The notes: generated by a model not told the origin, from the sequence alone. A stretch of 64,000 nucleotides of DNA from Methylobacterium sp. J-048 (GCF_022829515.1 NZ_JAKSYL010000134.1:1-64000); one strand, 5' to 3'. Shown: positions 43,340 through 54,373, counted from the stretch's first letter. A program made the numbers and translations.

Positions 43340-44056
43340 TCACCCCCGCTCAAACAAGCCCAGCTTGATCGCATCCTCCACCAGCCGCACTTCCACGGCC
43401 TGGCCCCGGAAGGCCGGGTCGAGGTCGTCGGCGGCGCGGTAGAGGCCGTCGATCGCCACCAGTTCCGGCTCGAAGCGGCGGCACCAGATCCGCGCGCCCG
43501 GATTGCCGGCGGCGCCCGCCACCGCCCGGCCACGCAGGGCGCCGTAGACGTGGATCGAGCCACCCGCGATCACCTCGGCGCCCGAGGCCACGGCGCCCAG
43601 CACGGTGACGTCGCCTTCGAGATGCAGCACGGTCTGGCCCGAGCGCACCGGCGCGTCGAGGATCAGCGAGCGGGCGGCGCCGTCCTTGGGTTGGGGTTCG
43701 GGCGGCGTGTCCGCGTCCGGGGTGGCGACCTCGCCCACCGGGCGGCCGCCCGACAGAGCCGGCGGCAGTTCGGGGGTGAGGATCGACGGCGGCGCGCCCT
43801 CGATGCCCAGGATCGCGATCCTCCGGGCGGCGAGTTCCGCGAGCAGGCCGTCGAGATCCTCCCGGGTGAGCTTCAGGCCGGCGAGGTCGAGGATCACCGG
43901 CCGGCCGGCGAAGAAGTTGGGCGCGCGTCGGTTCAGGGCGTCGAGGTCGCCGAACCACTCGGCCACGGGCGGTACGGGGGCCAGGACGGTGGCCATGAAG
44001 GAGCGGCCCCGGAAGCGGATCGGCGGGCGCGCCGGCTCGGATGTCGGCTGGGTCAC
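43340..44056 (-). CDS. Second MinC paralogue
   Basis: 238 residues with the same layout as minC at 41,253. The C-terminal beta-helix is nearly identical in key parts (SIHVYGALRGRAVAGAA; FEPELVAIDGLYR), while the N-terminal half is much more diverged (FRGRSFMATVLAPVPPVAEW). No minD or minE lies beside it. Divergent from addA. It may titrate MinD, act under another condition, or be a decaying duplicate. Confidence 0.85.
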   Translation of the reverse strand: MTQPTSEPARPPIRFRGRSFMATVLAPVPPVAEWFGDLDALNRRAPNFFAGRPVILDLAGLKLTREDLDGLLAELAARRIAILGIEGAPPSILTPELPPALSGGRPVGEVATPDADTPPEPQPKDGAARSLILDAPVRSGQTVLHLEGDVTVLGAVASGAEVIAGGSIHVYGALRGRAVAGAAGNPGARIWCRRFEPELVAIDGLYRAADDLDPAFRGQAVEVRLVEDAIKLGLFERG

Positions 44057-44205
44057 GGGCGTTTTCGGTGTCGCGAGGATGGTCCCGCATCCATGCGGCG
44101 CGGCCGCGCCCGGGGCAATCCCGCAAACCGCGGTGTGACGCCTTGCTCAAGCCGCAGACGCGTTTGTGTTGTAGAGAGGTGCCGCAGCCGAGCCGGACGA
44201 GACCG

Positions 44206-47200
44206 TTGAGCAGCGCCCCGATCGCCAACCCCTTCGTCGTCGACGACCTGACCCAGGCCAACCAGCGCCGGGCGGCCGATCCCCGTGCCTCGGCCTGGGT
44301 CTCGGCCAATGCCGGCGCGGGCAAGACCAAGGTGCTCACCGACCGGGTGGTACGCCTGCTCCTCGACGGGGCGCCCCCGGGCCGGATCCTGTGCCTGACC
44401 TTCACCAAGGCGGCCGCCGCCAACATGGCGATCCGGGTGTTCCGCCTGCTCGGCCGCTGGGTGACCCTGGACGATACCGCGCTGACGGCGGAGCTGACGG
44501 CGCTGACCGGCGAGCGCGCCGACGCCGAGCGCCTGCGCATGGCGCGGCGCCTGTTCGCCCGGGCGGTGGAGACGCCGGGGGGCCTCAAGATCGAGACCCT
44601 GCACGCCCTGTGCGAACGGCTGCTGCACATGTTCCCGTTCGAGGCGAACGTGCCGGCCCGCTTCGTGGTGCTCGACGAGACCAAGGCCCGGGAGATCTTC
44701 GACATCGAGATGGCCAACGTCCTGGCCGACGCGGTCTCGAACGGCGACACGCCGCTCAGCGCCGCCCTGGCCCGGGTCACCCCCGAGGCGACGGGCGACA
44801 CCCTGCGGGCGGCGATCCGCCAGGCGATGCGCGCCCGCAGCCTCATCGGCGACCGGAGCGGCCTCGACGCCGCCTTCGCGCGCCTGCACGGAGCGTTGGG
44901 CCTCGCCGCCGAGGAAAGCGCCGAGCGGATCGAGGCGGCGATCCTGGATGGTGGCCCAGCCTGCCGCCCCGAGGACCGGGCGGCGTTGATCGAAGCCCTG
45001 CGCACCGGCAAGGCCAACGACGAGAAGCTGGCCGATGCGCTGGCGGCGGCCGAATCCGAGCGGGCGCGATCGGAAGGACTGCCGGAGCGGACCGAGGCGC
45101 TCGACCTCTACCGGGCGGTGTTCTTCACCCAGAAGGATGAGCCGAAAGCCGATAGCAGCCTCGGCACCAAGGGCGTTCCGGCCGCGGCAAAAGAGAGCCT
45201 GATCGCCGAGCGCGACCGGCTGGAGCCTCTGTTCGATCGGTTGCGCGCCGCGCGGGCCCATGCCCGGACGCAGGCCCTGTTCCAGCTCGCCGCAGAGATC
45301 CACCGCCGGGTCGAGGCCCAGAAGGCGCGGCTCGGGGCGCTGGATTTCGACGACCTGATCCACAAGGCGCTGGACCTGCTGGCCCGGGTCGGGGCCGGCT
45401 GGGTGCTGTACAAGCTCGACCGCGGCATCGACCACGTGCTGGTCGACGAAGCGCAGGACACCAACCCGGAGCAGTGGGAGATCCTGCGGGCGATCACGCA
45501 GGAATTCGCCGCCGGCGAAGGCGCCCGGGCCGGCACCCGGACCCGCTTCGCGGTAGGCGACCCGAAGCAGTCGATCTACGGCTTCCAGGGCGCCGAGCCG
45601 CGGGAATTCGCCCTGACCCGGGCGGCCTGGATCCAGGAATCGCGCGCGGCCGGCCTCACCTTCGAGGACGTGCCGTTGACCCTGTCGTTCCGCTCGACCG
45701 GCTTGGTCCTCCAGGCGGTCGATGCGGTCTTCGCCCTCGACGCGCATAACGAGGGTCTGGCCTTCGAGGACAGCGCCCGCAGGACCGTCCATGCCAGCGC
45801 CCGGCCCGGCGCCCCCGGCGCCGTCGAGCTGTGGCCGATCGCCGAGCCCGAGCCGACGCCGGAACCCGATGCCTGGACCGCGCCGGTGGATGCCCCCGAG
45901 ACCAGCGCCCCGGCGATCGTCACCGCCCGGCGGGTGGCGCACGCGGTGCGGACCTGGACGACGGCCGGAGACGCCACCGGCCGGGTCTGGCGCCCCGGCG
46001 ACGTGCTGATCCTCGTGCGCAAGCGCGGGCCGGCCTTCGAGGAGGTGATCCGCGCCCTGAAAAATCTCGGCGTGCCGGTCGCCGGCCAGGACCGGCTGGA
46101 GGTCTCAGCCCATATTGCGGTGGCCGACCTCGTCGCCGCCGGGCGCGCCGGTCTGCTGCCGGCCGACGACCTGACGCTCGCCACCGCGCTCAAGACGCCC
46201 CTGGTCGGCCTCACCGACGACGACCTGGTTCGCCTGGCCGCCCGCCGCGACCTCTCCGAGACCCTGGAGGATGCCCTGCACCGCCACGCCGCTTCGGGTG
46301 ATCCCGCGGCGAGCCGTGGGCTGGCTGCGCTCTCGGACTGGATCGCGCTCGCAGGGCTCCACGGCCCTTTCGGCTTCTACGCGCGGCTGCTCGGGCCGCA
46401 GGGCGGGCGAGCGAAGCTGGTCGCCCGGCTCGGCGGCGAGGCCGGCGATGCCATCGACGTATTTCTGGCCGCCGCCGCCCAGGCCGAGACCGGCGAGGAT
46501 GCACCCTCGCTCGGCGGCTTCCTGGCCCGCTATGTTGGGACCGAGGCCGGCCACACGGTCAAACGCGACATGGAATCCGGCCGCGACGAGGTGCGGGTGA
46601 TGACCGTGCACGGGGCCAAGGGGCTTGAGGCGCCGGTCGTCGTGGTCATGGACGGCTGCGAGCCGCTCGGGCGCAACGACCCGCCGCTGCTGCCCCTGGC
46701 GGGCAACGGCACGGCGCTGCCGCCGGTCTGGTCGAGCGGGAAGACGCAGGATTGCGCCGCCACCGGCGAGGCCCGGGCGGCGCTGCTCGCCCGGGCGCGG
46801 CAGGAGCACAACCGACTGCTCTACGTCGCCATGACCCGGGCAGCCGACCGGCTGATCGTGGCGCCGTTCCGGGGCCACGAGCGGGAGAGTGAGGCGGCCT
46901 GGTGCCGGATGGTCCGGGCCGGCCTGGAAGCCGCCCTCGGCGCGGGCCAGGCCCTGGACCTGCCCTACGGGCCCGCGACCCTGTGGCGGGACGGCACCGA
47001 GACGCGCCGGCCACCGGACGTGCTTTCATCGGTCGCGGCGAAGGTGCCGGAGCCGGACTGGCTGCGCAGCCCCGTGCCGCCGGAGCCGGAAATCCCGGTT
47101 CTCAACCCGTCCGGCGCCCTGCAGGCGGCCGACGGCTCGCGGGTTCCGCCGCCCCGACTCGCCGACGCCCAGGCGCGCCGCCGGGGCATCCTGATCCATT

Positions 47201-47691
47201 CCCTGTTGCAGCATCTGCCGCGGATCGAGAAAGAGCGCCGGGAGGCGGCCGGCCTCGCCTTCGTGCGGGCGCGCGCACCCGGCCTGCCGCGCCCGGCGAC
47301 CTACGGCATCGTCCGCTCGGTGCTGAGCCTGATCGACGATCCCGACCTCGCCCCCCTGTTCGCCCCCGACGCTCGCGCGGAGGTGAACCTCACGGGCCGC
47401 GTCCGGGCCGGGGGTGCCGAGCGGGTGGTGCAGGGCCGCGTCGATCGCCTCGCGGTCGCGGCCGACACGATCCGGATCGCCGACTTCAAGACCGGCCGCC
47501 CCCCGGCCGAGGACGAGCCGCTGCCCCCCGCGGAGGCCGGGCAGATCGCCCTCTACGCGCGGCTTCTCGGCGAGATCTATCCCGACCGAACGATTCGGCC
47601 GATGCTGATCTGGACCTCCGGCCCGGTGATCCGGACCCTGAGCGCGGACGACGTCCGGGCGGCTTTAGGCCAAGCGGGGATCGAGGGCTGA
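44206..47691 (+). CDS. addA: Double-strand break repair helicase-nuclease AddA
   Basis: 1161 residues from a TTG at 44,206, which gives the alphaproteobacterial AddA-like start; a frame open to 44,041 would overlap the minC paralogue promoter. UvrD-type motifs: [16 protein letters not shown] (I), [13 protein letters not shown] (Ia), [11 protein letters not shown] and [12 protein letters not shown] (II), [16 protein letters not shown] (III), [16 protein letters not shown] (V) and [13 protein letters not shown] (VI). The C-terminus is a RecB-like nuclease: [18 protein letters not shown] and QIALYARLL. With AddB, which is not in this window, it resects DNA ends for RecA. Confidence 0.95.
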   Translation: MSSAPIANPFVVDDLTQANQRRAADPRASAWVSANAGAGKTKVLTDRVVRLLLDGAPPGRILCLTFTKAAAANMAIRVFRLLGRWVTLDDTALTAELTALTGERADAERLRMARRLFARAVETPGGLKIETLHALCERLLHMFPFEANVPARFVVLDETKAREIFDIEMANVLADAVSNGDTPLSAALARVTPEATGDTLRAAIRQAMRARSLIGDRSGLDAAFARLHGALGLAAEESAERIEAAILDGGPACRPEDRAALIEALRTGKANDEKLADALAAAESERARSEGLPERTEALDLYRAVFFTQKDEPKADSSLGTKGVPAAAKESLIAERDRLEPLFDRLRAARAHARTQALFQLAAEIHRRVEAQKARLGALDFDDLIHKALDLLARVGAGWVLYKLDRGIDHVLVDEAQDTNPEQWEILRAITQEFAAGEGARAGTRTRFAVGDPKQSIYGFQGAEPREFALTRAAWIQESRAAGLTFEDVPLTLSFRSTGLVLQAVDAVFALDAHNEGLAFEDSARRTVHASARPGAPGAVELWPIAEPEPTPEPDAWTAPVDAPETSAPAIVTARRVAHAVRTWTTAGDATGRVWRPGDVLILVRKRGPAFEEVIRALKNLGVPVAGQDRLEVSAHIAVADLVAAGRAGLLPADDLTLATALKTPLVGLTDDDLVRLAARRDLSETLEDALHRHAASGDPAASRGLAALSDWIALAGLHGPFGFYARLLGPQGGRAKLVARLGGEAGDAIDVFLAAAAQAETGEDAPSLGGFLARYVGTEAGHTVKRDMESGRDEVRVMTVHGAKGLEAPVVVVMDGCEPLGRNDPPLLPLAGNGTALPPVWSSGKTQDCAATGEARAALLARARQEHNRLLYVAMTRAADRLIVAPFRGHERESEAAWCRMVRAGLEAALGAGQALDLPYGPATLWRDGTETRRPPDVLSSVAAKVPEPDWLRSPVPPEPEIPVLNPSGALQAADGSRVPPPRLADAQARRRGILIHSLLQHLPRIEKERREAAGLAFVRARAPGLPRPATYGIVRSVLSLIDDPDLAPLFAPDARAEVNLTGRVRAGGAERVVQGRVDRLAVAADTIRIADFKTGRPPAEDEPLPPAEAGQIALYARLLGEIYPDRTIRPMLIWTSGPVIRTLSADDVRAALGQAGIEG

Positions 47692-47708
47692 CCGGCGCCC
47701 ACCTCACG

Positions 47709-47802
47709 CCGTCATTGCGAGCGCAGCGAAGCAACCCAGTGATGCGCCACGTATGGAGATTGCGCGCCGCCCTGGGTTGCTTCGCTGCGCTCGCAATGAC
47801 GG
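47709..47802. repeat. 94-bp palindromic dispersed repeat, copy 2
   Basis: Same element as at 23,363: 31-base arms at 47,709-47,739 and 47,772-47,802 in inverted orientation around a core of different sequence. The arms differ from copy 1 at the paired position GCGTAGCG versus GCGCAGCG on both sides, a compensatory change that keeps the stem. It lies 17 bases after the addA stop. Confidence 0.85.
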
Positions 47803-48047
47803 TGGGGCGCGAATGTCGAGGAAGAAAGCTGCAAGGCGGCGGCACCGTTTGGAAGGGTTTTCTCCCGCCTCCTTCCCCACCCAACATGCGCCAGCGCACA
47901 TCGCAATGCGCCCTTCGAGGCACCCCCATGCAACGGCGGGCGGACTGCTTGACCGGGCGGCGGGCCGTCGCCAATTCTCATCGAACCGCGCGGGCCCCTG
48001 CCCGTCCGAGGCCGCCCGACCGGCGGCCGCTTCCGAAAGGTGATGTT
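47803..48047. other. Intergenic region before trxA
   Basis: About 245 bases with no supported gene; presumably the trxA promoter. No clear box seen. Confidence 0.35.
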
Positions 48048-48371
48048 ATGGCGACGGTGAAAGTAACCGACGCGAGCTTCGAGCAGGACGTTCTCAAGTC
48101 CGCCGAGCCCGTCGTGGTGGATTTCTGGGCGGAATGGTGCGGCCCCTGCCGCCAGATCGGCCCGGCGCTCGAAGAAATCGCCACCGATCTCCAGGGCAAG
48201 GTGAAGATCGCAAAGGTCAACGTCGACGAGAACCCGCAGATCGCCGCCCAGTACGGCATCCGTTCGATCCCGACGTTGCTGCTGTTCAAGAACGGCGAGC
48301 GGGTCGATCAGAAGGTCGGTGCCGCCCCGAAGGGCGATCTCTCGCGCTGGATCGGCGCGCAGGTCGCGTAA
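48048..48371 (+). CDS. trxA: Thioredoxin
   Basis: 107 residues, the usual thioredoxin size. Active site WCGPC in [19 protein letters not shown], cis-Pro in [16 protein letters not shown] sits upstream of the ATG. It reduces cytoplasmic disulfides with NADPH via thioredoxin reductase. Confidence 0.96.
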   Translation: MATVKVTDASFEQDVLKSAEPVVVDFWAEWCGPCRQIGPALEEIATDLQGKVKIAKVNVDENPQIAAQYGIRSIPTLLLFKNGERVDQKVGAAPKGDLSRWIGAQVA

Positions 48372-48397
48372 GCTGTACGCTCGGCCAGTCCGGGATG

Positions 48398-48428
48398 GCG
48401 TTCGGCCTTCGCATCGGAGGCCGAACGC
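48398..48428. terminator. Hairpin after trxA
   Basis: GCGTTCGGCCT (48,398-48,408) pairs perfectly with AGGCCGAACGC (48,418-48,428). A third copy of the left arm (GCGTTCGGCC) follows at about 48,447, allowing an alternative fold. It separates trxA from the opposing chemoreceptor gene. Confidence 0.6.
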
Positions 48429-48580
48429 GCCGCGATCATCCGTGGCGCGTTCGGCCGGCGCGGTGGGCGACGGCCTGAAACCGGTCTGACTGAGCTACGC
48501 CCGACCTCTTCCCTTATCCTGATCCGACCGGAAGCCGCATCGGACCTCCTCCCGCTAGAATCGGGCGGGGACACACGCTT

Positions 48581-50623
48581 TCAGCCGGCCTCCCGGACCT
48601 GCGTCAGGAAGGTCACGACCTCCTGGCGGAGTTCGTTGGACTTGCCGTGCAGCACGAGGGCGGCGGCGCTCACGACCTTGGCGGCGTGACCCGTCCCGTC
48701 GGCGGATTTCGACACGTCCGAGATGCTGGTCGAGACATCCCGGGTGCCGGCGGAGGCGCTCTGGATGTTCAGGGTGATCTCGCGCACCGCCGAGCCCTGG
48801 TGGTCCGCCGCCTCGCGGATCGACAGGGCCACGGCGCTGATCTTCTCGATGACATCCGATATGGCCAGGATCGCCTGGACGGCGTCCTTGGTTCCGGATT
48901 GGACGGCCTCGATCTGCTGCGCGATCTCCTCCGTCGCGCGCGCAGTCTGTCCGGCGAGTTCCTTGACCTCCGCGGCCACGATCGCGAAGCCACGCCCGGC
49001 CTCACCGGCGCGCGCCGACTCGATCGTCGCGTTGAGGGCCAGCAGGTTGGTCTTCGCAGCGATGCCCTTGATCAGCTGGATGACCTCGTCGATGCGATGG
49101 GCCGCATCGGCCAAGCCGCCGACCTTCCCGTTCGCCTCGCGCGCCTGACTCACCGCACCGCCGGTGATCTCCGCGGACAGGCCGACCTGGCGGCCGATCT
49201 CGTTGACCGACGCCAGCAATTCCTCGGCCGCCGCGGCGATCGTGCCGACATTGGCCGAGGCCTGCTCCGAGGCGGCCGCAACGGAGACGCTGCGTTCGCT
49301 GGTCGACTGGGCCTGCTTCGACAGGTCGGAAGAAGCCGTCTGCAGTTCGTCGCCGAGACCCAGGACGCTATCGGTGAGCGCCGTGATGCGGCGATCGAAA
49401 TCCTCGGAATGCTGCTGGATCAGCGCCATGCGGGCTTCCTGCCCGCGCTGGAGCGCCTCCTGCTCGGCCCTCAGCCGGTCCGTCTCCCGCGCCGTGTCCC
49501 GGAACAGCGCCAGTGCCCGGCTGATCGCGCCGATCTCGTCCCGCCGCTCGGTGTTCGGGACGACGACATCGTACTGGCGGCCGATCAGAGCCCCCACGAT
49601 CCGGCTTGCCGCAGCCAAGGGCTTCGCCACCAGAAGGCGCGTCACCAGGACGACCACGAGCAGGACCGCCGCGAGCAGGACGCAGCCGCGCAGGACGATC
49701 TCTCTTCGGTCCGCCTCGACAGGCTCGGACAGGACGGTCGCCGGCACGTCGACGGCCAGGGCCCACATCGTGTTCATGTTCGGCACGGTGAACGGGTAGA
49801 TCAGCCGCAAGCCGCCACCGAGCCCCTCCGCGACCACGCGCATCCGGCCGTCCGTGAGGGCGGCCTTCAATTCGCTCGCGCCAACGCCGTCATACGCCTT
49901 CATCTCGAGATCCTGGCTCGGCGGAACGAGCCAGTTTCCGCCGCCGGACAGCAGCATCACGCGACCGGTGCCGAACGGGCGGAAGGCGCTGAACATCTCC
50001 TGCAGACGGCTGAGCTTGATGTCGAAGCCGGCGACGCCGACGATGCCGCCCTCCGCCCGCAGCGGTACCGAGATGGAGGTGATCAGATCGCCCTTGGTGC
50101 TCCGATACGGCTCGGTGAGCAGGCTCTTCCCCGTCGTGATCGGCACGGCATACCAGAGCTGCTTCGGGTCGATCTCGAAGGTGTTGAACGCGATCGAATC
50201 CGCCGTTGTCTTGGTCCAGTACGGCGTGAACAGGCCGGCCTTGTTGGTCGCCTCTTCCCCAGAAACTTTCGTCCCCAGGCGCCGGTCGATCGCCTCGGCG
50301 GCCCAGGAGCCGAAGAGGACCGGATAGCTCTGCAGGACGGATTTGGTGATCGCGACGACGTCGGAGCGCTTCGCCGACCCGGTGTCGATCAGGGCCGAGA
50401 GGCTCGCCGTCATGCTCACGGCCGCGGAGACGGGCTCGGCAATCTCGGTCGAGACCCGTCCGGCGAATCCGGAGGCTTGTTCCGTCGCCTGGGCCGTGAC
50501 GTCCGCCCGGATGCGCGTGTCGGCACCCCATCCGGAGATCACCAGCAAGCCCAGGATGACGAGTGCCACCGCACCGCCGGTCGCGATTGCGAGCTGATTG
50601 CCCAGGCTGGTCCGGAACGTCAT
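48581..50623 (-). CDS. Methyl-accepting chemotaxis protein
   Basis: 680 residues: first membrane helix about 10-31, a large periplasmic double-Cache-like sensor (about 40-300, with [17 protein letters not shown] and [12 protein letters not shown]), second helix about 310-330, HAMP, and the signalling domain. The hairpin tip reads [20 protein letters not shown] then [20 protein letters not shown]. No C-terminal NWETF-like receptor tail. Ligand unknown; such sensors often bind carboxylates or amino acids. GGAG lies seven bases before the ATG. Confidence 0.93.
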   Translation of the reverse strand: MTFRTSLGNQLAIATGGAVALVILGLLVISGWGADTRIRADVTAQATEQASGFAGRVSTEIAEPVSAAVSMTASLSALIDTGSAKRSDVVAITKSVLQSYPVLFGSWAAEAIDRRLGTKVSGEEATNKAGLFTPYWTKTTADSIAFNTFEIDPKQLWYAVPITTGKSLLTEPYRSTKGDLITSISVPLRAEGGIVGVAGFDIKLSRLQEMFSAFRPFGTGRVMLLSGGGNWLVPPSQDLEMKAYDGVGASELKAALTDGRMRVVAEGLGGGLRLIYPFTVPNMNTMWALAVDVPATVLSEPVEADRREIVLRGCVLLAAVLLVVVLVTRLLVAKPLAAASRIVGALIGRQYDVVVPNTERRDEIGAISRALALFRDTARETDRLRAEQEALQRGQEARMALIQQHSEDFDRRITALTDSVLGLGDELQTASSDLSKQAQSTSERSVSVAAASEQASANVGTIAAAAEELLASVNEIGRQVGLSAEITGGAVSQAREANGKVGGLADAAHRIDEVIQLIKGIAAKTNLLALNATIESARAGEAGRGFAIVAAEVKELAGQTARATEEIAQQIEAVQSGTKDAVQAILAISDVIEKISAVALSIREAADHQGSAVREITLNIQSASAGTRDVSTSISDVSKSADGTGHAAKVVSAAALVLHGKSNELRQEVVTFLTQVREAG

Positions 50624-50655
50624 GCCGGTCTCCGAATCGCTGCTCTTCGGCTAAG

Positions 50656-50683
50656 CTTATAGGCGGCGATCTAAAGACGTCAA
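50656..50683 (-). promoter_or_regulatory. Sigma70-type promoter of the chemoreceptor
   Basis: On the minus strand TTGACG (50,683-50,678) and TATAAG (50,661-50,656) are 16 bases apart, about 33 bases before the ATG. A close match to the housekeeping consensus. Confidence 0.6.
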
Positions 50684-50847
50684 AAAAAGAGACACGGCAA
50701 ACAACAGCAGAGCCATGAAACTCGAAATCTAAACGTCAATACCTTTAAGCAAAGACACTATATTTATTAAAATTTATACCGAGGTCAGATTTTTGAATGA
50801 ATATCATTCGATATTCACCTGACCTTCCATTTGCATGCTTCATCCAA
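50684..50847. other. AT-rich intergenic region
   Basis: About 160 bases rich in A+T (for example ATATTTATTAAAATTTATAC). No gene. It lies between the chemoreceptor promoter and the terminator of the outer-membrane protein. Confidence 0.4.
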
Positions 50848-50879
50848 CAAAAAAGATCCCGGGCGCGGGGCCCGGGATC
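50848..50879 (-). terminator. Rho-independent terminator of the outer-membrane protein gene
   Basis: Read leftward, GATCCCGGGC pairs with GCCCGGGATC over a five-base loop and is followed by six T (A run at 50,849-50,854). Second of two tandem hairpins. Confidence 0.88.
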
Positions 50880-50904
50880 CTGTTCGATCTTGGAGTCTCT
50901 CACA

Positions 50905-50936
50905 CCCCCCTCCGCACGGTCCCGTGCGGAGGGGGG
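50905..50936. terminator. 15-bp perfect inverted repeat downstream of the porin
   Basis: CCCCCCTCCGCACGG (50,905-50,919) pairs perfectly with its inverted copy at 50,922-50,936, with only a two-base spacer. As RNA it is an extremely stable hairpin 31 bases past the stop; it may protect the 3' end or help termination. Confidence 0.7.
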
Positions 50937-50966
50937 CCCGACCGGCGGACGGCGTGTGCGTAGCTC

Positions 50967-51863
50967 TTAGTACGAGCCGAACTTGTAGTTCAGGCCGGCG
51001 CGGACGACGGCGAAGTCGTTCGTGTTGCGGCTGGTGTTGCCGGTGACGGCGTAGACCGGCAGGACGGCGCCGGTGTTGACGGAGGCGCCGACCAGCGGCA
51101 GGCCGGTGCGGTTGCGGTCCAGGCTCACGTACAGACCTTCGACCTTGAACGTCACGGCCGACGAGCGGAAGAAGTTCAGGAACGAGTCGGTGGGGAGCGC
51201 GAACTCGGCGCCGCCGCCGACGGTGTAGCCGGTCTTGAAGTCGTCGCGACGGCCAGCGAAGTTCTGGAAGGCGACGCCCTGGGTGCCCTGGTCGCCGGTG
51301 GCGTAAGCGAAACCGCCGGTGGCGTACACGAGGGTCTTGTCGAAGGCGTAGCCGAGACGGCCGCGCACGGTGCCGAAGAAGTCCAGCGTGTTCAGGGTGC
51401 CGTTGACCGGGATGAAGCCCGGGTTGATCGCGGCGGCGTTCGTAGCGTAGCGCGGACGGCCACCGAAATCGAGGTACTGCGCGTCGGCCTCGAAGCCGAT
51501 CACGACGCCCGAGCCCGGGGTGAACTGATAGTTATAGCCGATCTGGCCACCGCCGGAGAAACCTTCACGGTTGTTCTTGTTGTAGATCAGCGTGGAGCCG
51601 AGCGGCGCCAGGGCGCGGTAGGGCACGAGGCCGCCGGCGCCGAGCACGGCCGGGCTACCGGCGGTCTGGACGAAGCCGCGGTTGTTGTCGCCGCTGCTGG
51701 CGTCGAAGGCGTAGCCGGCGTTGATACCGAAGTAGAAGCCGGTCCAGGTGAACACCGGAACGGGGGTGAACACCGGCGGCGCAGCGCGGCGCGGCAGGTC
51801 GGCCGCAGCGGCGGCGGCGGTGAGCGCCGTGAACGCCGCGAGAGAAGTGAGAAGCGTCTTCAT
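50967..51863 (-). CDS. Outer-membrane beta-barrel protein (Omp25/RopB-like)
   Basis: 298 residues from ATG 51,863: signal MKTLLTSLAAFTALTAAAAA, then a short ADLPRRAAPP linker, then an eight-strand-type barrel that opens with WTGFYFGINAGYAFD and closes with VVRAGLNYKFGSY. This is the alphaproteobacterial Omp25/Omp31 style. Strands such as GGGQIGYNYQF and VRGRLGYAFDKTLVYATGG are evident. Probably highly expressed, as the tandem terminators suggest. Confidence 0.88.
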   Translation of the reverse strand: MKTLLTSLAAFTALTAAAAAADLPRRAAPPVFTPVPVFTWTGFYFGINAGYAFDASSGDNNRGFVQTAGSPAVLGAGGLVPYRALAPLGSTLIYNKNNREGFSGGGQIGYNYQFTPGSGVVIGFEADAQYLDFGGRPRYATNAAAINPGFIPVNGTLNTLDFFGTVRGRLGYAFDKTLVYATGGFAYATGDQGTQGVAFQNFAGRRDDFKTGYTVGGGAEFALPTDSFLNFFRSSAVTFKVEGLYVSLDRNRTGLPLVGASVNTGAVLPVYAVTGNTSRNTNDFAVVRAGLNYKFGSY

Positions 51864-52070
51864 TACTGTGATCCCCAGCACAAGCCCGATCGACGCCAAG
51901 GCTAGGCGAAGGGACCGACCAAGGATGTAGCTTCGCTGCCACAGCCGGGGGAAAGCGTGGCCGTGAGCGGCATTTCGGACCGTCGAATGCGGCGAATCGG
52001 CGGCGATGAACGGGCCGTTAACCAAACATCCGGAAAAATCCAGGGCTTGGGATAAGAATCGGGCTGCGCC

Positions 52071-53396
52071 TCAGACGGGCGGCGTATCGTTGGCGGCGAG
52101 CACCAGCCCGGCCAGGTAGAGCGAGCCGCAGATCAGGATCCGCGGCGGCTGCTCGAAGGCGATGTCCTTCACCTGACCCAGTGCCGCCTCGATGCTCGGG
52201 GCGGTCCGGGTCGAGAGGCCGACGCCTTCGCCGATCCGCGCCACCTCCTCGGCCGGCCGCGCGGCCATCGAGGTGGTGATCGGGACCGCGATCAGCGCCC
52301 GCGCCAGGCCGACGAAGTTGCGCAGGAAGCCGTCCGCGTCCTTCGTGCTGAGCAGGCCGACGATCAGCACCAGCGGCACGTCGCTGCGCTCACCGAGATC
52401 GGCCATGGCGGCGGCGAGGATCCGGCCGCCATCGATGTTGTGGCCGCCGTCGAGCCACAGTTCGGCCCCGGGATCGAGCTGGGCGGCAAGCCGCCCACGG
52501 CCGAGCCGCTGCAGCCGCCCGGGCCAATCGACCTCGACGAGGCCCCGCTCCAGGGCGGCGTTGCCGATGTCGCCGAACCCGGCCGCCCGAAGCGCCGTGA
52601 TCGCGGTTGCGGCGTTGACCAATTGGTGGCGCCCGGCCAGTCGCGGCCTGGGCAGGTCGAACAAGTCGATCTCGTCCTGGTAGACCATGCGGCCGCGCTC
52701 GTCATGCGCGGAGAAATCCTGGTTGCCGATCAGGATCGGGGTCGCGCCCACGGCTTCGGCGTGGCGGCAGAGCACGGCGTCGGCCTCGGCATAGTCCTGC
52801 GCGGCGATCACGGCGGGGCAGCCGCGCTTGAAGATCCCGGCCTTCTCGGCGGCGACCGACTCGACCGTATCGCCGAGATACTCGGCATGGTCGCGCCCGA
52901 TCGGGGTCACGACCGCGCAGGCCGGCTGCGCGATGACGTTGGTGGCATCGAGCCGTCCGCCGAGACCGACTTCCAGCAGCAGCACGTCGGCCCGGCTCTC
53001 GGAGAACAGCAGCAAAGCCGCCGCCGTGGTGATCTCGAACATGGTGATCGGCTCGCCGGCATTGGCGGCCTCGCAGCGCGAGAACGCGTCGGCCAGCCGG
53101 TCCTCGTCCACGAACTGGCCGCCGCCGATCCCGCCGAGCCGGATCCGCTCGTGGAACCGGACGAGGTGGGGCGAGGTGTAGACGTGCGCGGCCAGGCTCC
53201 CGGCCTCGAGGATCGCCCGCATGAACGCGATGGTCGAGCCCTTGCCGTTGGTCCCGGCGACGTGGATCACCGGCGGCAGGCGCCGTTCCGGATGGTTCAG
53301 CCGGGCCAGCAGCCGCTCGATCCGGCCCAGCGACAGGTCGATGGTGCGCGGATGGAGCGCGAGGAATCGCGCCATGAGGGCATCGGAGGAGGCCAT
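52071..53396 (-). CDS. folC: Bifunctional folylpolyglutamate / dihydrofolate synthase
   Basis: 441 residues from ATG 53,396. Mur-ligase-like motifs: VIHVAGTNGKGSTIAFM (P-loop), YTSPHLVRFHERI, LEVGLGGRLDATNV, CAVVTPIGRDHAEYLGDT and LDGGHNIDGGR. It adds glutamate to dihydropteroate and tetrahydrofolate. Third gene of the trpA-accD-folC set, eight bases after accD. Confidence 0.95.
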   Translation of the reverse strand: MASSDALMARFLALHPRTIDLSLGRIERLLARLNHPERRLPPVIHVAGTNGKGSTIAFMRAILEAGSLAAHVYTSPHLVRFHERIRLGGIGGGQFVDEDRLADAFSRCEAANAGEPITMFEITTAAALLLFSESRADVLLLEVGLGGRLDATNVIAQPACAVVTPIGRDHAEYLGDTVESVAAEKAGIFKRGCPAVIAAQDYAEADAVLCRHAEAVGATPILIGNQDFSAHDERGRMVYQDEIDLFDLPRPRLAGRHQLVNAATAITALRAAGFGDIGNAALERGLVEVDWPGRLQRLGRGRLAAQLDPGAELWLDGGHNIDGGRILAAAMADLGERSDVPLVLIVGLLSTKDADGFLRNFVGLARALIAVPITTSMAARPAEEVARIGEGVGLSTRTAPSIEAALGQVKDIAFEQPPRILICGSLYLAGLVLAANDTPPV

Positions 53397-53404
53397 GCGG
53401 CGGG

Positions 53405-54301
53405 CTAGGCCGCGGCCTGGGCGGGACCCGGCGCGTCCTGCGTCGCGGCGTTGGTCAGCAGGCCGCAGAGGCGCGTGATCGTCTCCTTCAGGGCGTGCCG
53501 ATGGACCACCTGGTCGACCATGCCGTGGTCGCGCAGGTATTCCGCCCGCTGGAACCCGTCCGGCAGCTTCTCCCGGATGGTCTGCTCGATCACCCGGGGA
53601 CCGGCGAAGCAGATCAGCGCTCCCGGCTCGGCCAGATGCACGTCGCCGAGCATCGCGTAGGAGGCGGTGACGCCGCCGGTGGTCGGGTTGGTCAGCACCA
53701 CGATGTAGGGCAGCCGCGCGGCGTTGAGCCGGCGCACCGCCACGGTGGTGCGGGGCATCTGCATGAGGGACAGGATGCCCTCCTGCATGCGCGCGCCGCC
53801 GGAGGCTGAGAACAGCACGTAGGGGGTGCGCTTCTCCAGGGCGGTCTCGGCGCCACGCACGAAGGCCTCGCCCGCCGCCATGCCCAGCGAGCCGGCCATG
53901 AAGCCGAATTCCTGTGCCGCCAGGGTCATGGGCAGGCCGCCGACCCGACCGAAGCCGATCTTGAACGCGTCCTGCAGGCCCGTCTTGGCGCGAGCCTCCT
54001 TGAGCCGGTCGACGTAGCGCTTCTCGTCGCGGAACTTCAGCGGGTCGGTGGCGACCTCGGGGAGCGCCACGTCGATCCAGGTGCCGCCGTCGAACATCAT
54101 CTTGAGCCGCGCCGCGGCGCTCATTTTCAGATGGTGCTCGGAGCCCGGTATCACCCAGTGATTGGCCTCCACCTCCTTGTGGAACACCATCTGGCCGGTA
54201 TCCGGGCACTTGACCCAGAGGTTCTCCGGCGTCTCGCGCTTGAACAGGGTCTTGATCCGGGGGCGAACCACCTCCGAGATCCAGTTCATCGGTTCGACCA
54301 T
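53405..54301 (-). CDS. accD: Acetyl-CoA carboxylase carboxyltransferase subunit beta
   Basis: 298 residues. The carboxyltransferase core is intact: [71 protein letters not shown] and [11 protein letters not shown]. The N-terminal zinc ribbon of E. coli AccD is eroded: [11 protein letters not shown] keeps one Cys and the second pair reads VIPGSEHH, so at most one of four cysteines remains. Together with AccA it transfers CO2 from biotin to acetyl-CoA. Confidence 0.94.
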   Translation of the reverse strand: MVEPMNWISEVVRPRIKTLFKRETPENLWVKCPDTGQMVFHKEVEANHWVIPGSEHHLKMSAAARLKMMFDGGTWIDVALPEVATDPLKFRDEKRYVDRLKEARAKTGLQDAFKIGFGRVGGLPMTLAAQEFGFMAGSLGMAAGEAFVRGAETALEKRTPYVLFSASGGARMQEGILSLMQMPRTTVAVRRLNAARLPYIVVLTNPTTGGVTASYAMLGDVHLAEPGALICFAGPRVIEQTIREKLPDGFQRAEYLRDHGMVDQVVHRHALKETITRLCGLLTNAATQDAPGPAQAAA

Positions 54302-54373
54302 CGACTCGCGTCCGTTCGTTCTAAGCTCGCGCTGATATCAGGTGACGTAGCCCCCGGCGCCAGGGGGCGCGGT

